Shown: piece by piece, positions 8,227-17,466 of the stretch
How positions within the stretch are numbered: the stretch's first letter is position 1
Layout: each line of letters starts with the position of its first letter
Source: Flavobacteriales bacterium
GTDB taxonomy: Bacteria > Bacteroidota > Bacteroidia > Flavobacteriales_F > PHOS-HE28
Length of the DNA: 64,000 bases
Reading direction: 5' to 3'
Assembly: GCA_016721825.1 (NCBI GenBank)
Contig: JADKHI010000001.1
Coordinates: 992,001 to 1,056,000 of the forward strand
Notes under the pieces: model-generated
What the model was told of the DNA's origin: nothing
Seen by the model: the letters and a program-made list of their open reading frames with translations, nothing else
The model's database searches: none
Made by a program: the position numbers and the translations under genes

Positions 8227-8970
8227 ATGAAGATCCTCGTTCTGATCAGCCAGGTGCCCGATACCACGGCACGCATCGCCTTCACGAACAACAACACGCA
8301 ATACGACGCCAACGGTGTCACCTTCATCGTGAACCCTTACGATGAGTGGTATGCCTTGGTGCGTGCTCTGGAGCTGAAGGAAGCCGCTGGAGCGGGATCC
8401 GTCACCTCCATTACCGTGGGCGGGGCGGACAACGAGGCCACCATCCGCAAGGCCCTGGCCATCGGCGCCGATGATGCGGTGCGCATCGACGTTGCTGCCC
8501 TCGAAGCCTACCAAGTGGCTTGCGAAGTGGCCGCCTACGCCAAGGACAAGGGCTTCGACCTGATCCTGGCCGGTAAGGAGACCATCGATTTCAACGGGGG
8601 ACAAGTTGGCGCCATGGTGGCCGAACTGCTCGACCTGCCTTACGTGCCTCTGGCCAGCAAATTGGATGTGGCCGGCACTACCGCTACCGTGGAGCGCGAC
8701 GTGCCCGGCGGGGTGGAAGTGCTGGAACTGCAACTACCCGCCGTGATCGGCGCCGCCAAGGGCATGGCCGAACAGCGCATCCCCAACATGCGCGGCATCA
8801 TGGCCGCACGTACCAAGCCCTTGACCGTGGTGCCCAGCAGCAACCCGGCCTCCGTGGCCAGCACCGTGCAGTTCGAGCTGCCACCGGCCAAAGGCGCCGT
8901 GAAAATGATCCCCGCCGAAGAAGCCGGGAAGCTGATCGAGCTGTTGCACACCGAAGCGAAGGTTATTTGA
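8227..8970 (+). CDS. etfB: Electron transfer flavoprotein, beta subunit
   Basis: 247-aa ETF beta subunit. With EtfA it forms the soluble FAD/AMP heterodimer that carries electrons from acyl-CoA dehydrogenases to ETF:quinone oxidoreductase. The family start MKILVLISQVPDT is intact. The AMP-binding region is visible (DLILAGKETIDFNGGQVGAMVAELLDLPYV, given here as two adjoining stretches around residues 117-146), and AVIGAAKGMAEQRIPNMRGI matches the beta-subunit signature region. It is immediately upstream of etfA. Confidence 0.95.
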   Translation: MKILVLISQVPDTTARIAFTNNNTQYDANGVTFIVNPYDEWYALVRALELKEAAGAGSVTSITVGGADNEATIRKALAIGADDAVRIDVAALEAYQVACEVAAYAKDKGFDLILAGKETIDFNGGQVGAMVAELLDLPYVPLASKLDVAGTTATVERDVPGGVEVLELQLPAVIGAAKGMAEQRIPNMRGIMAARTKPLTVVPSSNPASVASTVQFELPPAKGAVKMIPAEEAGKLIELLHTEAKVI

Positions 8971-9011
8971 AGAGGCAAGCCATCTAGGCGCATCATAGTT
9001 TGATAGAAAAG

Positions 9012-9047
9012 CATCCGTAGCGTCGACCCATTGGGTCGACCAGCAAC
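9012..9047 (-). repeat. Dispersed palindromic repeat, copy B (inside the etfBA operon)
   Basis: A perfect dyad of 9+1+9 bases, GTCGACCCA-T-TGGGTCGAC, flanked on the minus strand by GCTAC and GGTTGCTG as in the other copies. It fills most of the 88-bp gap between etfB and etfA. Confidence 0.8.
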
Positions 9048-9058
9048 CGAAAAGACCC

Positions 9059-9997
9059 ATGAGCACCATCGTCTTCATCGATACCCGGGGCGGCAAGCTC
9101 CCCAAGGCGGCCCAGGAAGCCGTGACCTACGCCAGCCAGTTGGAAGGAGGACCCGTGACCGCCGTGACCTTCGGCGATGCGCAGGGGCTGGAGACCTTGG
9201 GCGCACAAGGCGCCAGCAAGGTGGTCGTGGCCCGTGGCGTAAGCACGGTGGATGGCCAGCAGCTGACGAAGTTGGTGTGCGACGTGGCCGCTGCTGAAGG
9301 CGCCACGACCATCGTCTGCGTCAGCGACGCCACCGGCAAAGCCGTGGCTCCCCGCGTGGCAGCCCGGCTTAAGGCCGGTCATGTGGCCGGTACCATCGGC
9401 CTGCCTCAAGGCAACCGGTTCACCCGCAACGTGTTCAGCGGCAAGGCCCGCGCCCAGGTGGAAGTGACCAGCGCTACAAGGGTGATCAGCCTTTCCCCGA
9501 ACTCCATTCCCATCGGCACGGGCGGCGGTTCCGCCACGGTGCAGGAACATGCTGGGGACCTTGGCCCTTCGCGCATTACTGTGAAAGAGCTGCGGAAAGC
9601 GGGCAGCGGCATCCCCCTGCCTGAAGCTGAACGTGTGGTGAGCGCAGGGCGCGGTATGAAGGGACCGGAGAACTGGGGACCTGTTGAAGAGCTTGCGAAC
9701 CTGCTTCACGCAGCCACCGCCTGCAGCCGTCCCGTGGCCGACATGCACTGGCGCCCGCACCACGAGCATGTGGGACAGACCGGCGTGGCCATCCGCCCGA
9801 ACCTGTACATCGCTATCGGCATCAGCGGCGCCATCCAGCATTTGGCCGGCGTGAATCAGAGCAAGGTGATCTGCGTGATCAACAAGGATCCCGAAGCACC
9901 CTTCTTCAAAGCCGCCGACTACGGCATCGTGGGCGATGCCTTCGAGGTGCTGCCCAAGCTGATCGAGGCCGCGAAAAAGCTGAACGCCGAGCGCTAG
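9059..9997 (+). CDS. etfA: Electron transfer flavoprotein, alpha subunit
   Basis: 312-aa ETF alpha subunit. The N-terminal domain (about 1-180) is the shared ETF fold. The C-terminal FAD-binding domain is well conserved: ERVVSAGRGMKGPENW, then GQTGVAIRPNLYIAIGISGA and INKDPEAPFFKAADYGIVGD. The length is typical for short bacterial EtfA. It forms the standard etfB-etfA pair, but the gap between the genes carries a palindromic repeat that may affect relative expression. Confidence 0.95.
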   Translation: MSTIVFIDTRGGKLPKAAQEAVTYASQLEGGPVTAVTFGDAQGLETLGAQGASKVVVARGVSTVDGQQLTKLVCDVAAAEGATTIVCVSDATGKAVAPRVAARLKAGHVAGTIGLPQGNRFTRNVFSGKARAQVEVTSATRVISLSPNSIPIGTGGGSATVQEHAGDLGPSRITVKELRKAGSGIPLPEAERVVSAGRGMKGPENWGPVEELANLLHAATACSRPVADMHWRPHHEHVGQTGVAIRPNLYIAIGISGAIQHLAGVNQSKVICVINKDPEAPFFKAADYGIVGDAFEVLPKLIEAAKKLNAER

Positions 9998-10089
9998 GCC
10001 CACGCGGAAGTGTGGGTCGCGGCCTTGCGGTAAGGCATGGCGCCCTATCTTCACAGCCCCGCAGATCCGCCCATCGGCGGACACCAAGG

Positions 10090-10683
10090 ATGGAGAAGGT
10101 CGAGCTGAAGTTCCTGCGCATCACGTACAGCCACACGCACGCCGGCGCCTACGCGCTCATTCTGGCGGAAGTGAAGGGTGACCGCCGCCTGCCCATCATC
10201 ATCGGTGGTGTCGAGGCACAGGCCATCGCCATCCAAGTGGAGAACATCAAGCCGGCGCGTCCGCTCACGCACGATCTGTTCAAGAACGTGAGCGACACCC
10301 TCGGCATCACACTGAAGGAAGTGGTGATCAATGACCTGGTGGAGGGCATCTTCCATGCGAAGCTGCTGCTTGACCAGAACGGTACCGAGTGCGAAGTGGA
10401 TGCCCGTAGCAGCGACGCCATCGCCCTGGCCCTGCGCTTCGAATGCCCCATCCACACCTACGAGTTCATCATGAGCGCCGCAGGTCTCAAGGTGGAGGAC
10501 GGTGATGAGGACAAGCCCGAGGCCGAACCGGTGGAGAAAGCCGAGAAGTCAGAGAAGAAAGGCATTAAGACCGCCACCCTCGACGACCTGAAAGAGATGT
10601 TGGAGCAGGCCCTCAACGACGAGGACTACGAGCGTGCCAGCAAGTTGCGCGACGAGATCAAGCGCCGCGAGCAGACGAACTGA
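10090..10683 (+). CDS. Bifunctional nuclease family protein (DUF151/BFN) with UvrB/UvrC motif
   Basis: 197 aa. The N-terminal ~125 residues match the BFN/DUF151 fold (LPIIIGGVEAQAIAIQVENI, then VDARSSDAIALALRFECPIH). A charged Glu/Lys-rich linker leads to a C-terminal UvrB/UvrC (UVR) helical hairpin (LKEMLEQALNDEDYERASKL). Nuclease activity is known for some relatives but is not proven for this architecture, which is common in Bacteroidota. The ATG at 10090 matches homolog starts (MEKVELKFLRI); the frame is open for 26 more codons upstream. A TATCTTCA box lies about 37 nt upstream. Confidence 0.88.
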   Translation: MEKVELKFLRITYSHTHAGAYALILAEVKGDRRLPIIIGGVEAQAIAIQVENIKPARPLTHDLFKNVSDTLGITLKEVVINDLVEGIFHAKLLLDQNGTECEVDARSSDAIALALRFECPIHTYEFIMSAAGLKVEDGDEDKPEAEPVEKAEKSEKKGIKTATLDDLKEMLEQALNDEDYERASKLRDEIKRREQTN

Positions 10684-10812
10684 TCAGTTCGCAGTCCGCC
10701 GTGAAAGGGGCTTTTCGGCAGCAAGTTTCGACTTAGGCGGGCAGCAGGCAGCCGCAGTGAGCAGTCGCTCTTCGGCAGCGTAGCTTTCTTCTTCAACAGC
10801 CACGGGCTTTCA
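10684..10812 (-). repeat. Degenerate dispersed repeat (GCCCGTGGCT family)
   Basis: Read on the minus strand this contains AAGCCCGTGGCT, then TGAAGAAGAAAGC, CGCTGCCG, CTCACTGCGG and a final ACTGATCA. These appear in the same order in the repeat units at 32268-32461 and just after. It occupies about half of the 267-bp gap upstream of the NSS transporter gene. Confidence 0.5.
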
Positions 10813-10950
10813 GCCTTGGGCTTCAGCTCGTTCCCAAGCAGGGACCCACCGCTGTTCAACCGTTCGGCGAACAATGCCATTCATGACCGGTCAGATGGGA
10901 TCGTTGGCCGTGTGTCCGAACTTCTATCTTGTCGCCACAACACCGAACGC

Positions 10951-12495
10951 ATGTCGCAGACCGATTCGTGGGGCTCTCGTGTGGGATTGATCTTGGCCAT
11001 GGCCGGCAATGCCGTGGGCTTGGGAAATTTCCTGCGCTTCCCGGTGCAGGCCATCCAGAACGGGGGTGGGGCCTTCATCATTCCCTATCTCGTGTGCTTC
11101 CTGCTCATGGGCATACCGCTCCTGTGGGTGGAATGGGCCATGGGCCGCTTCGGAGGTCGGAAGGGCAACCACAGCACGCCCTTCATACTGCATGAGATGG
11201 ATCCGAAGCGCGCCTTGTGGAAGTACATCGGTGTGTTCGGGATCTTCACCAACATCGCCGTCGCGGCCTATTACTGCTACCTGGAAAGCTGGACGCTGAG
11301 CTACGTGTGGCATAGCATCGCGGGCTCGTTCAACGGACAGAGCGCCGAACAGGTAGCGGCGTTCTTCGGCGATTACATCAACATCAACACCTCCACTACG
11401 GGCATACCCTTTGAGCCCATCGTGTTCTGGCTCATCTGCCTCTTCCTGAACACCTGGATCCTGGCCCAAGGGTTGAGCGGCGGGGTGGAGAAAGTGGCCA
11501 AGATCGGCATGCCCTTGCTCATCATCTTCGGCATCGTGCTCGCCGTGATGGGCGTTACCTTGAAGGCTGGTCACCACGGTGCGGTGAATGATGGGACCAT
11601 GGGCCTCAACTTCCTGTGGACCCCGGACTACAGCAGCATTTGGAGCGCGAAGGTGTGGCTGGCAGCAGCCGGGCAGATCTTCTTCACGTTGAGCGTCGGC
11701 ATGGGCAGCATCCAGTGCTATGCGAGTTATGTGAAGAAGAAGGACGACATCGCACTGAACGCCATGAGCGCTGGCTGGATGAACGAGTTCGTGGAAGTGG
11801 TGCTCGGGGCTTCCATCATCATCCCCATCAGCATCGGCTATCTGGGTATTGAAAAAGTTGTGGAGCTTACACAGACGGGAGGGCTCGGGCTCGGCTTCAA
11901 GACGCTGCCTTACCTGTTCACCCAATGGGGCCCCACGCTCGGCATGATCGCTGGTGTTTGCTGGTTCGGACTGCTGTTCTTCGCGGGCATCACCAGTTCG
12001 TTGGCCATGGGCACCCCTGTGATGGGCTTCCTGGAGAACGAGTTCGGATGGAAGCGAAAGCCTGCGGCTTGGTTCTTCGGCATCATCGTGCTGGTGCTCG
12101 GTCTACCCACCGTGCTTTACTTCAACGAAGGCGTTTTCGATGAGTATGACTACTGGGCCGGAACCGTCGGGCTGGTGGTGTTCGCGCTCGCCGAGATCAT
12201 TCTCTTCGCCTGGGTCTTCGGCATGGACAAGGGGTGGAAGGAGATCACCACCGGTGCGGACATCCAAGTCCCCCTCGCCTACCGTTTCATCATCAAGTTC
12301 GTGACACCGCTGTTCATCGGCGGCGTGTTCTTCGCCTCGTTGCCCGGCATCTGGGAGAAGATCACCGCCACCGGTCTTCCCTGGCAGGTGCACGGTGCTC
12401 GCGCCTTGCTTCTGCTGATGTTCCTCACGATAAGCTGGTTCGTTCGTGTGGCCTACCTGAAGCGCTTGGCCAAGCTCAAACACTCCAAGGCATGA
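10951..12495 (+). CDS. Sodium-dependent (NSS/SNF family) transporter
   Basis: 514-aa, roughly 12-TM Na+-coupled neurotransmitter/amino-acid symporter. The TM1 signature region is present (AMAGNAVGLGNFLRFPVQAI, then NGGGAFIIPYL), with GNFLRFP in place of the common GNVWRFP. TM6-TM8 features include FFTLSVGMGSIQCYASY and the Ser-rich FFAGITSSLAMGTPVMG. The ATG at 10951 starts the hydrophilic leader MSQTDSWGSR. The stop overlaps the start of a MetS-like small subunit, so the likely substrates are neutral amino acids such as methionine or alanine (by analogy with MetPS). Confidence 0.92.
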   Translation: MSQTDSWGSRVGLILAMAGNAVGLGNFLRFPVQAIQNGGGAFIIPYLVCFLLMGIPLLWVEWAMGRFGGRKGNHSTPFILHEMDPKRALWKYIGVFGIFTNIAVAAYYCYLESWTLSYVWHSIAGSFNGQSAEQVAAFFGDYININTSTTGIPFEPIVFWLICLFLNTWILAQGLSGGVEKVAKIGMPLLIIFGIVLAVMGVTLKAGHHGAVNDGTMGLNFLWTPDYSSIWSAKVWLAAAGQIFFTLSVGMGSIQCYASYVKKKDDIALNAMSAGWMNEFVEVVLGASIIIPISIGYLGIEKVVELTQTGGLGLGFKTLPYLFTQWGPTLGMIAGVCWFGLLFFAGITSSLAMGTPVMGFLENEFGWKRKPAAWFFGIIVLVLGLPTVLYFNEGVFDEYDYWAGTVGLVVFALAEIILFAWVFGMDKGWKEITTGADIQVPLAYRFIIKFVTPLFIGGVFFASLPGIWEKITATGLPWQVHGARALLLLMFLTISWFVRVAYLKRLAKLKHSKA

Positions 12496-12626
12496 ACAGC
12501 TCCGCCCTTACCCTCATGGTCCTGTCGATGGGCACGGTCACTGCGCTCACCGCCTACTTCTTCTACCGCGTGCTCACCGCACCACAGCGACCGGAACCGG
12601 ACAGCTATACGGACGACGACGAGTGA
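12492..12626 (+). CDS. MetS-like NSS transporter small subunit
   Basis: 44-aa single-pass membrane peptide (MNSSALTLMVLSMGTVTALT, then AYFFYRVL and an acidic tail DSYTDDDE). It starts in a 4-nt ATGA overlap with the NSS transporter, which implies translational coupling. Size, topology and position match MetS, the small subunit required by MetP in Corynebacterium. The assignment rests on these features, not on an alignment. It is easily missed because of its length. Confidence 0.8.
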   Translation: MNSSALTLMVLSMGTVTALTAYFFYRVLTAPQRPEPDSYTDDDE

Positions 12627-12665
12627 TCTTCGCTTGATCGTGAACGCTTTGCCACGCCCTCGCGC

Positions 12666-13763
12666 ATGACCACTGCGGATCAGGACGCCCGGAAATTCCT
12701 ACGCTCGTTCAGCACGGGCAAGGTGCTGCTGCCGGTGATCATCGGTCTGGGCATCACCGGCTTTTTGGTGTGGCGGTCCAGCGGTGGCCAAGCCTTGCAG
12801 AACGTGACCTGGAGCTGGTTCAGCACATGGTGGATGTTCCTTGCCTTCCTCAGCTTGGTGGTGCGCGATTGGATGTACATGGTGCGCATCCATCACCTCA
12901 CGGACAAGCAGCTCAGCTGGTGGCGCACCTTCGTGGTGGTGATGCTCTGGGAGTTCGCCAGCGCCATTGCACCCGGCATCATCGGTGGGGGCTTCTTCTT
13001 CGCCATCGTGATCCTGTCCCGCGAAGGCATCGACGCGGGCAAGAGCATCACCGTCATCACCTTCACCTCGTTCCTGGACGGCATCTTCATCGCGGTAATG
13101 GCGCCGCTGGTCTATTTCCTTGTGGGGAGGGAGGCACTGTTCAGTGGTGTGGACACCGGTGGTGGTTGGTGGGGCGGCGGTTTCTTCGTCACGTTCTGGG
13201 TGGTGTACGCCATCATCGTGGTGTACAAGCTCTTCGTGGCTTACGCGCTGTTCGTGAACCCCACCTTCGTGAAGCGTGCCCTCGTCGGCATCTTCTCCTT
13301 GAAAGGCCTTCGCCGTTGGCGCCGCAGCATGGTCACCACCGGCGACCAACTGATCACCGCAGCGGCCGGCCTGAAGCAGCGCGGTTGGGATTATTGGTGG
13401 CCCGCCATGCTCGCCACCTTCCTCAGTTGGACCGCGCGCTATTCCATCGTTAACTGCATCGTGCATGCCTTTCAGCCCGGCACGGGTTTCGGCAACGACC
13501 TCACCATCTACGCCAAGCAGGTGATCATGGGCATCATCGTGCTGCTGATGCCCACTCCCGGTGGCAGTGGCATCGCGGAGATCATCTTCAACGATTTCCT
13601 CGGCGTTTTCATCCCCACCGGCCTGGCCCCGGCCCTCGCCTTCCTGTGGCGCCTGATCAGCTACTACCCCTACATCGCCATCGGCCTTATCCTCCTTCCC
13701 CGTTGGGTGCGACGCAACCTGCTGCACCTGGGGGACGACAAGGCCAAGAACCCTTCTTCCTGA
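12666..13763 (+). CDS. Flippase-like/lysylphosphatidylglycerol synthase TM-region family protein
   Basis: 365-aa polytopic membrane protein of the UPF0104/LPG_synthase_TM family. Conserved-looking elements include REGIDAGKSITVITFTSFLD near residues 118-137 and a C-terminal GGSGIAEIIFNDFLGVFIP, typical of the (P)GG(x)G-E signature of the family. The MprF catalytic GNAT-like domain is absent, so it is more likely a lipid or glycolipid translocase-type protein than a synthase. The gap to the following CNT transporter gene is only 15 bp, so they may share a transcript. Confidence 0.82.
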   Translation: MTTADQDARKFLRSFSTGKVLLPVIIGLGITGFLVWRSSGGQALQNVTWSWFSTWWMFLAFLSLVVRDWMYMVRIHHLTDKQLSWWRTFVVVMLWEFASAIAPGIIGGGFFFAIVILSREGIDAGKSITVITFTSFLDGIFIAVMAPLVYFLVGREALFSGVDTGGGWWGGGFFVTFWVVYAIIVVYKLFVAYALFVNPTFVKRALVGIFSLKGLRRWRRSMVTTGDQLITAAAGLKQRGWDYWWPAMLATFLSWTARYSIVNCIVHAFQPGTGFGNDLTIYAKQVIMGIIVLLMPTPGGSGIAEIIFNDFLGVFIPTGLAPALAFLWRLISYYPYIAIGLILLPRWVRRNLLHLGDDKAKNPSS

Positions 13764-13778
13764 TCCCTTCGCTTCACC

Positions 13779-15053
13779 ATGGAACGATTCAGTGGACTGC
13801 TCGGTGTCGCTTTCATTCTGCTGTTGGCCTTCCTGGCCAGCAACAACCGCAAGGCCATCAACTACCGCCTGGTGATCAGCGGCCTGGGGCTGCAACTCGC
13901 GATCGCATTGCTGGTGCTGAAGGTGCCGCCGGTGACCCGCTTCTTCCAATGGCTCGGAAAGGGTATGGGACATATCGAGGAGTTCGCGCGTGCCGGAGCG
14001 GCCTTCGTGTATGGGGGCGTGATCACGCAACAGAACGATGGCAGCATCGGGAACTACTGGGGCGGCGGCTTCGTCTTCGCGTTCAACGTCACCGCCACGA
14101 TCATTCTTGTCTGCGTGCTGGTGGCCATCCTCTACCACATCGGGCTGATGCAACGCGTGGTGAGCGTGATCGCAAAGGGCATGAACTACATCATGCGCGT
14201 GAGCGGCGCCGAGGCCTTGAGCAACGTGGCCAGTGCCTTCGTGGGTCAGGTGGAAGCGCAGGTGATGATCCGTCCCTACCTCGCGGGCATGACGAAGAGC
14301 GAACTGCTCGCCAGTATGAGCGGAAGCCTGGCGTGCATTGCGGGTGGCATCCTGATCGTGTACGTGAACATGGGGAAAAGCGCAGGCATGGACCTCGCCC
14401 CTTTCCTACTTACTGCCAGCCTGATGGCCGCTCCCGGCGCCTTGGTGATCAGTAAGATCGTGTTCCCTGAAACGGAAGAGAGCCAGACCATGGGCAACGT
14501 GAAGCTCGAAGTGAAGAGCAGCTACACCAATCTGGTGGACGCCATTGGGCACGGTGCAGGCGACGGTTTCAAGATCGCCATGAACGTGATCGCCATGCTG
14601 ATCGGCTTCATCGCGCTCATCGCCATGATCAACTGGATCATCGCCTACTTCATCCACTTCTACGATCCATCGTTCGGTGCGGACGGCACCACCGCGCTCA
14701 ACTGGTTCTTCGGCAAGCTCTTCTACCCCTTGGCCTGGGCCATGGGTGTGCCCAGCGTGGACGTGAACAACGTGGCCACGCTCCTGGGGCAGAAACTCAC
14801 CATCAACGAGTTCGTCGCCTTCAAGAGCCTTACTGACAAGACCATTCCCATCCTCACCGAAAAAGGCCTGCTGATCGTGAGCTTCGCCATCTGTGGCTTC
14901 GCGAATTTCAGCAGCGTGGGCATGCAGATCGGCGGCATCGGCGAGCTCGCCCCCGGCCGTCGCGCGGACCTTGCCAAGCTCGGATTGAAAGCGCTCTTCT
15001 GCGGAACGCTCGCGAGTTATCTCAGTGCGACGATCGCGGGGATCATCATGTGA
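13779..15053 (+). CDS. Concentrative nucleoside transporter (CNT/NupC family)
   Basis: 424-aa Na+- or H+-coupled nucleoside uptake protein. Family elements: an N-terminal TM bundle, a gate region (LSNVASAFVGQVEAQVMIRP, equivalent to the GQ-EA-L-I-PY motif) and FANFSSVGMQIGGIGELAPG near the C-terminus. Length and hydrophobic pattern fit the family. With thyA and folA about 4 kb downstream it fits pyrimidine salvage and supply, but there is no direct operon link. Substrate specificity cannot be read from sequence alone. Confidence 0.92.
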   Translation: MERFSGLLGVAFILLLAFLASNNRKAINYRLVISGLGLQLAIALLVLKVPPVTRFFQWLGKGMGHIEEFARAGAAFVYGGVITQQNDGSIGNYWGGGFVFAFNVTATIILVCVLVAILYHIGLMQRVVSVIAKGMNYIMRVSGAEALSNVASAFVGQVEAQVMIRPYLAGMTKSELLASMSGSLACIAGGILIVYVNMGKSAGMDLAPFLLTASLMAAPGALVISKIVFPETEESQTMGNVKLEVKSSYTNLVDAIGHGAGDGFKIAMNVIAMLIGFIALIAMINWIIAYFIHFYDPSFGADGTTALNWFFGKLFYPLAWAMGVPSVDVNNVATLLGQKLTINEFVAFKSLTDKTIPILTEKGLLIVSFAICGFANFSSVGMQIGGIGELAPGRRADLAKLGLKALFCGTLASYLSATIAGIIM

Positions 15054-15089
15054 GGGATCGTGCAAGGGTGAGGTGATCCTTCCTGCGTG

Positions 15090-15686
15090 ATGCGTCGCTT
15101 CCTGCTCATCGTCTTGTTGCTGATCGGTGCGGTGATCGGTTGGTGGATCGTGTATGAGGTATCCCGATCATGTGGTGGTCCGCCGACGGACAACACACCG
15201 CGCCTGGCCGGTGCTGCGCTCGATAGCTTGAACGGCGTGGTGGTGTACTACAATGACGGCATGAGCGCCGTGCATGGCCGCAACACCGTGGATGGCTACA
15301 ATGTGGGGCTGAAGTACCAGTGCGTGGAGTTCGTGAAGCGCTACTACTTCGAGCATTATCACCATCGCATGCCGAACAGCTACGGCCACGCGAAGGACCT
15401 CTTCGACCCGGCATTGACGGACAGCACGTTCAACACGGCGCGCGGGCTGATGCAGTTCAGCAACAGCAGCAGCACCATGCCGAGGGAAGGTGACCTGCTG
15501 GTGATCGATGGCTCTCGCGCGAACAGTTACGGACACGTCGCGATCGTCAGTAAGGTCGGCGATGGTGAAGTGGAAGTGATCCAGCAGAACACCGGCAGCT
15601 CACGCGACAGCTATGACCTGGACCTGATCGACGGGCGCTGGCGGATCGACAGCAAGCGGGTACTGGGCTGGCTGCGGATGCCGTGA
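15090..15686 (+). CDS. CHAP-domain amidase/peptidase, membrane-anchored
   Basis: 198 aa. One N-terminal hydrophobic segment (residues 4-22) could be a signal anchor. The CHAP (NlpC/P60-like Cys-His) fold follows: the catalytic Cys lies in YQCVEFVKRY (Cys78) and the His in YGHVAIVSKV (His149), with a following Asn/Gln in VIQQNTG as the third polar residue. CHAP enzymes cleave peptidoglycan peptides or glutathionylspermidine-type amides; the substrate here is unknown. A GTG codon directly precedes the ATG at 15090; ATG is preferred. Confidence 0.85.
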   Translation: MRRFLLIVLLLIGAVIGWWIVYEVSRSCGGPPTDNTPRLAGAALDSLNGVVVYYNDGMSAVHGRNTVDGYNVGLKYQCVEFVKRYYFEHYHHRMPNSYGHAKDLFDPALTDSTFNTARGLMQFSNSSSTMPREGDLLVIDGSRANSYGHVAIVSKVGDGEVEVIQQNTGSSRDSYDLDLIDGRWRIDSKRVLGWLRMP

Positions 15687-15728
15687 GCGCTTACGCTTCC
15701 TTTCCAATTCTTACTTTCAGCGTGACCA

Positions 15729-17384
15729 ATGCTCCATCCCATGCTCCGCTTCAAGTCGCTCTTCGTCGCACTCGCCACTTCCACCGTGCTCCTGGCCCAG
15801 ACCGGGGTGCAACAAGGCAAGCCCTTCAGCCGGGTGATCAAGAGCGCCCAGGGCGACCTGCACACGGTCGTGGATGGTGTGCTTGGCGTGGATGGTCGCG
15901 CTTTGCTGTACGTGTCGGAAGGGCCGTTGCACAAGGTGGTGCGGCTCGATGCGCAGCTGCAACCTTCCGAAGAGGTGACCTTGAAGGACATGACCTTCGA
16001 TGGGTTGAAGTGGAACGGCATGAGTCCGATCATCAGTGACGGCGGCATGAAGGTGCTCTTCGTGTCGAACCAGAAGAAGAGCGCGGAGTTCGGCGTGGGT
16101 ACGGTGGTGGCCAACGGTCCTGTGAGCATCTCCGGTTTCCAACGCCTCGCTTCGTTCGATCAGCCCATGAGCACGGACCTGAGCAACACCCTTCCCCGCA
16201 GGCCCTTGCCCGACCCCATCCTGCTCAGCCTCGGCCTCGCCTTCGCGCAGCAGGAACGCATCGTCACCTCGCCCGATGGACAGCATCATCTGCTGAACAT
16301 GTTCAGTCAGGATGGCAAAGGCAACAAGCGGTGTTGGTACGCCTACCTCGACAAGGACCTCGCCGTGCAATGGAGCGGCATGAAGGAGCTGCCCTACGAG
16401 GATGTGCAGAGCACGGTGCACCAGGTGAGCCTCGCGAACGATGGCGAGGTGCACATCCTCACCTATGTGTTCCGCTGCAAGAGCGAAGAGCAACTGAGCG
16501 ACAAGCTGTGCCACGAAGTCCACCTGACCACCTTGAGCGAACAAGGCAACACCGTGAAGGACCTGCTGGTCGACAAGGACTTCGTGAGCACCGTGCGGCT
16601 CTGTGAACGCGGCGCCGGAAAAGTGTCGATGGCCATCCGTTATGGCTCCCTCACCGGACAACCTGGACTGGTGATGACCTTCGATCCCAAGGACGCGAAG
16701 CTGAAGCCGACACCTCTTGTGGACCAACGCATCCCCAGCATCCGCAAGGTGAAGCTCACCACCTTCGGTGCCATGGAAGGGGACAAGAAGCCGAGCACAT
16801 CGCGCAACGCGAAAGTGCCCGACGAGATCATCGACCTGATCCCTGCCTGGGACGGTGGAACCTTACTGATCGAGACCTTCCTGGAGACCAATTTCTCCTT
16901 GCCCATGGGCGATGCCGTGGCCATGCGCCATCTGAGCGGCGCAGTGCGGGCCAGCTATTACGATGCGAACGACACGCTGCGGTGGAACCACGTGGCCGAC
17001 CGCGCCTACATGACCACCGCCGGACAAGCATTCGAGACCGCAGGCTTCGCCATGGACGACAATGGGCTCACCCTCGTGTTCGGCCATACGCCGAAAGGCT
17101 TGGATGGGATCCTTGCGTTGGGCAATGTGCAGGAGGAAGAGAGCAAGGACAAGAAGGCCAAGGGCGGTCCGGCTGAACCCGGTGTGCTGAAAGCGGTGAT
17201 CCTGGACCGTTCCGGAAAAGTGGTGAACCAAGGCACGGCGCTGCGCACGGAACCACCCTTCACTGCATGTCCCATGGAACTGCTCACCGACCCCACCGGT
17301 CACAAGGCCTTGGTGCGCTGCTTCGACCGTGGCACCCAATACAGCTATGCGCTGATCGACCTGAGCAGCGTGGGCAAGGAATAG
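15729..17384 (+). CDS. Secreted hypothetical protein
   Basis: 551 aa, not recognised. A signal peptide (second Met, at 15741: MLRFKSLFVALATSTVLLAQ) makes 15741 an equally good start. The body looks beta-rich, with repeated strand-turn-strand blocks (GVLGVDGRALLYVSEGP, MAIRYGSLTGQPGLVMTFDP), which suggests a WD40/beta-propeller-like envelope protein. A Lys-rich stretch (EEESKDKKAKGG) lies near residue 475. There is no T9SS sorting domain, so it is probably periplasmic or reaches the envelope by the Sec route. Unlinked to its neighbours by function. Confidence 0.75.
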   Translation: MLHPMLRFKSLFVALATSTVLLAQTGVQQGKPFSRVIKSAQGDLHTVVDGVLGVDGRALLYVSEGPLHKVVRLDAQLQPSEEVTLKDMTFDGLKWNGMSPIISDGGMKVLFVSNQKKSAEFGVGTVVANGPVSISGFQRLASFDQPMSTDLSNTLPRRPLPDPILLSLGLAFAQQERIVTSPDGQHHLLNMFSQDGKGNKRCWYAYLDKDLAVQWSGMKELPYEDVQSTVHQVSLANDGEVHILTYVFRCKSEEQLSDKLCHEVHLTTLSEQGNTVKDLLVDKDFVSTVRLCERGAGKVSMAIRYGSLTGQPGLVMTFDPKDAKLKPTPLVDQRIPSIRKVKLTTFGAMEGDKKPSTSRNAKVPDEIIDLIPAWDGGTLLIETFLETNFSLPMGDAVAMRHLSGAVRASYYDANDTLRWNHVADRAYMTTAGQAFETAGFAMDDNGLTLVFGHTPKGLDGILALGNVQEEESKDKKAKGGPAEPGVLKAVILDRSGKVVNQGTALRTEPPFTACPMELLTDPTGHKALVRCFDRGTQYSYALIDLSSVGKE

Positions 17385-17466
17385 GTCCCCGCTGTTCAAT
17401 CCGCATTGTTCGTAGCGCAAGGTCGAGCGGCCCGAAGGGCGCCCTGCGGCCCGGCATCTTTGCGCC

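Noticed and set aside
9998..10040. Hairpin GCCCACG...TGTGGGT after etfA as a terminator
   Set aside because: The stem is only about 5 bp with mismatches and no U-tract; too weak to call.
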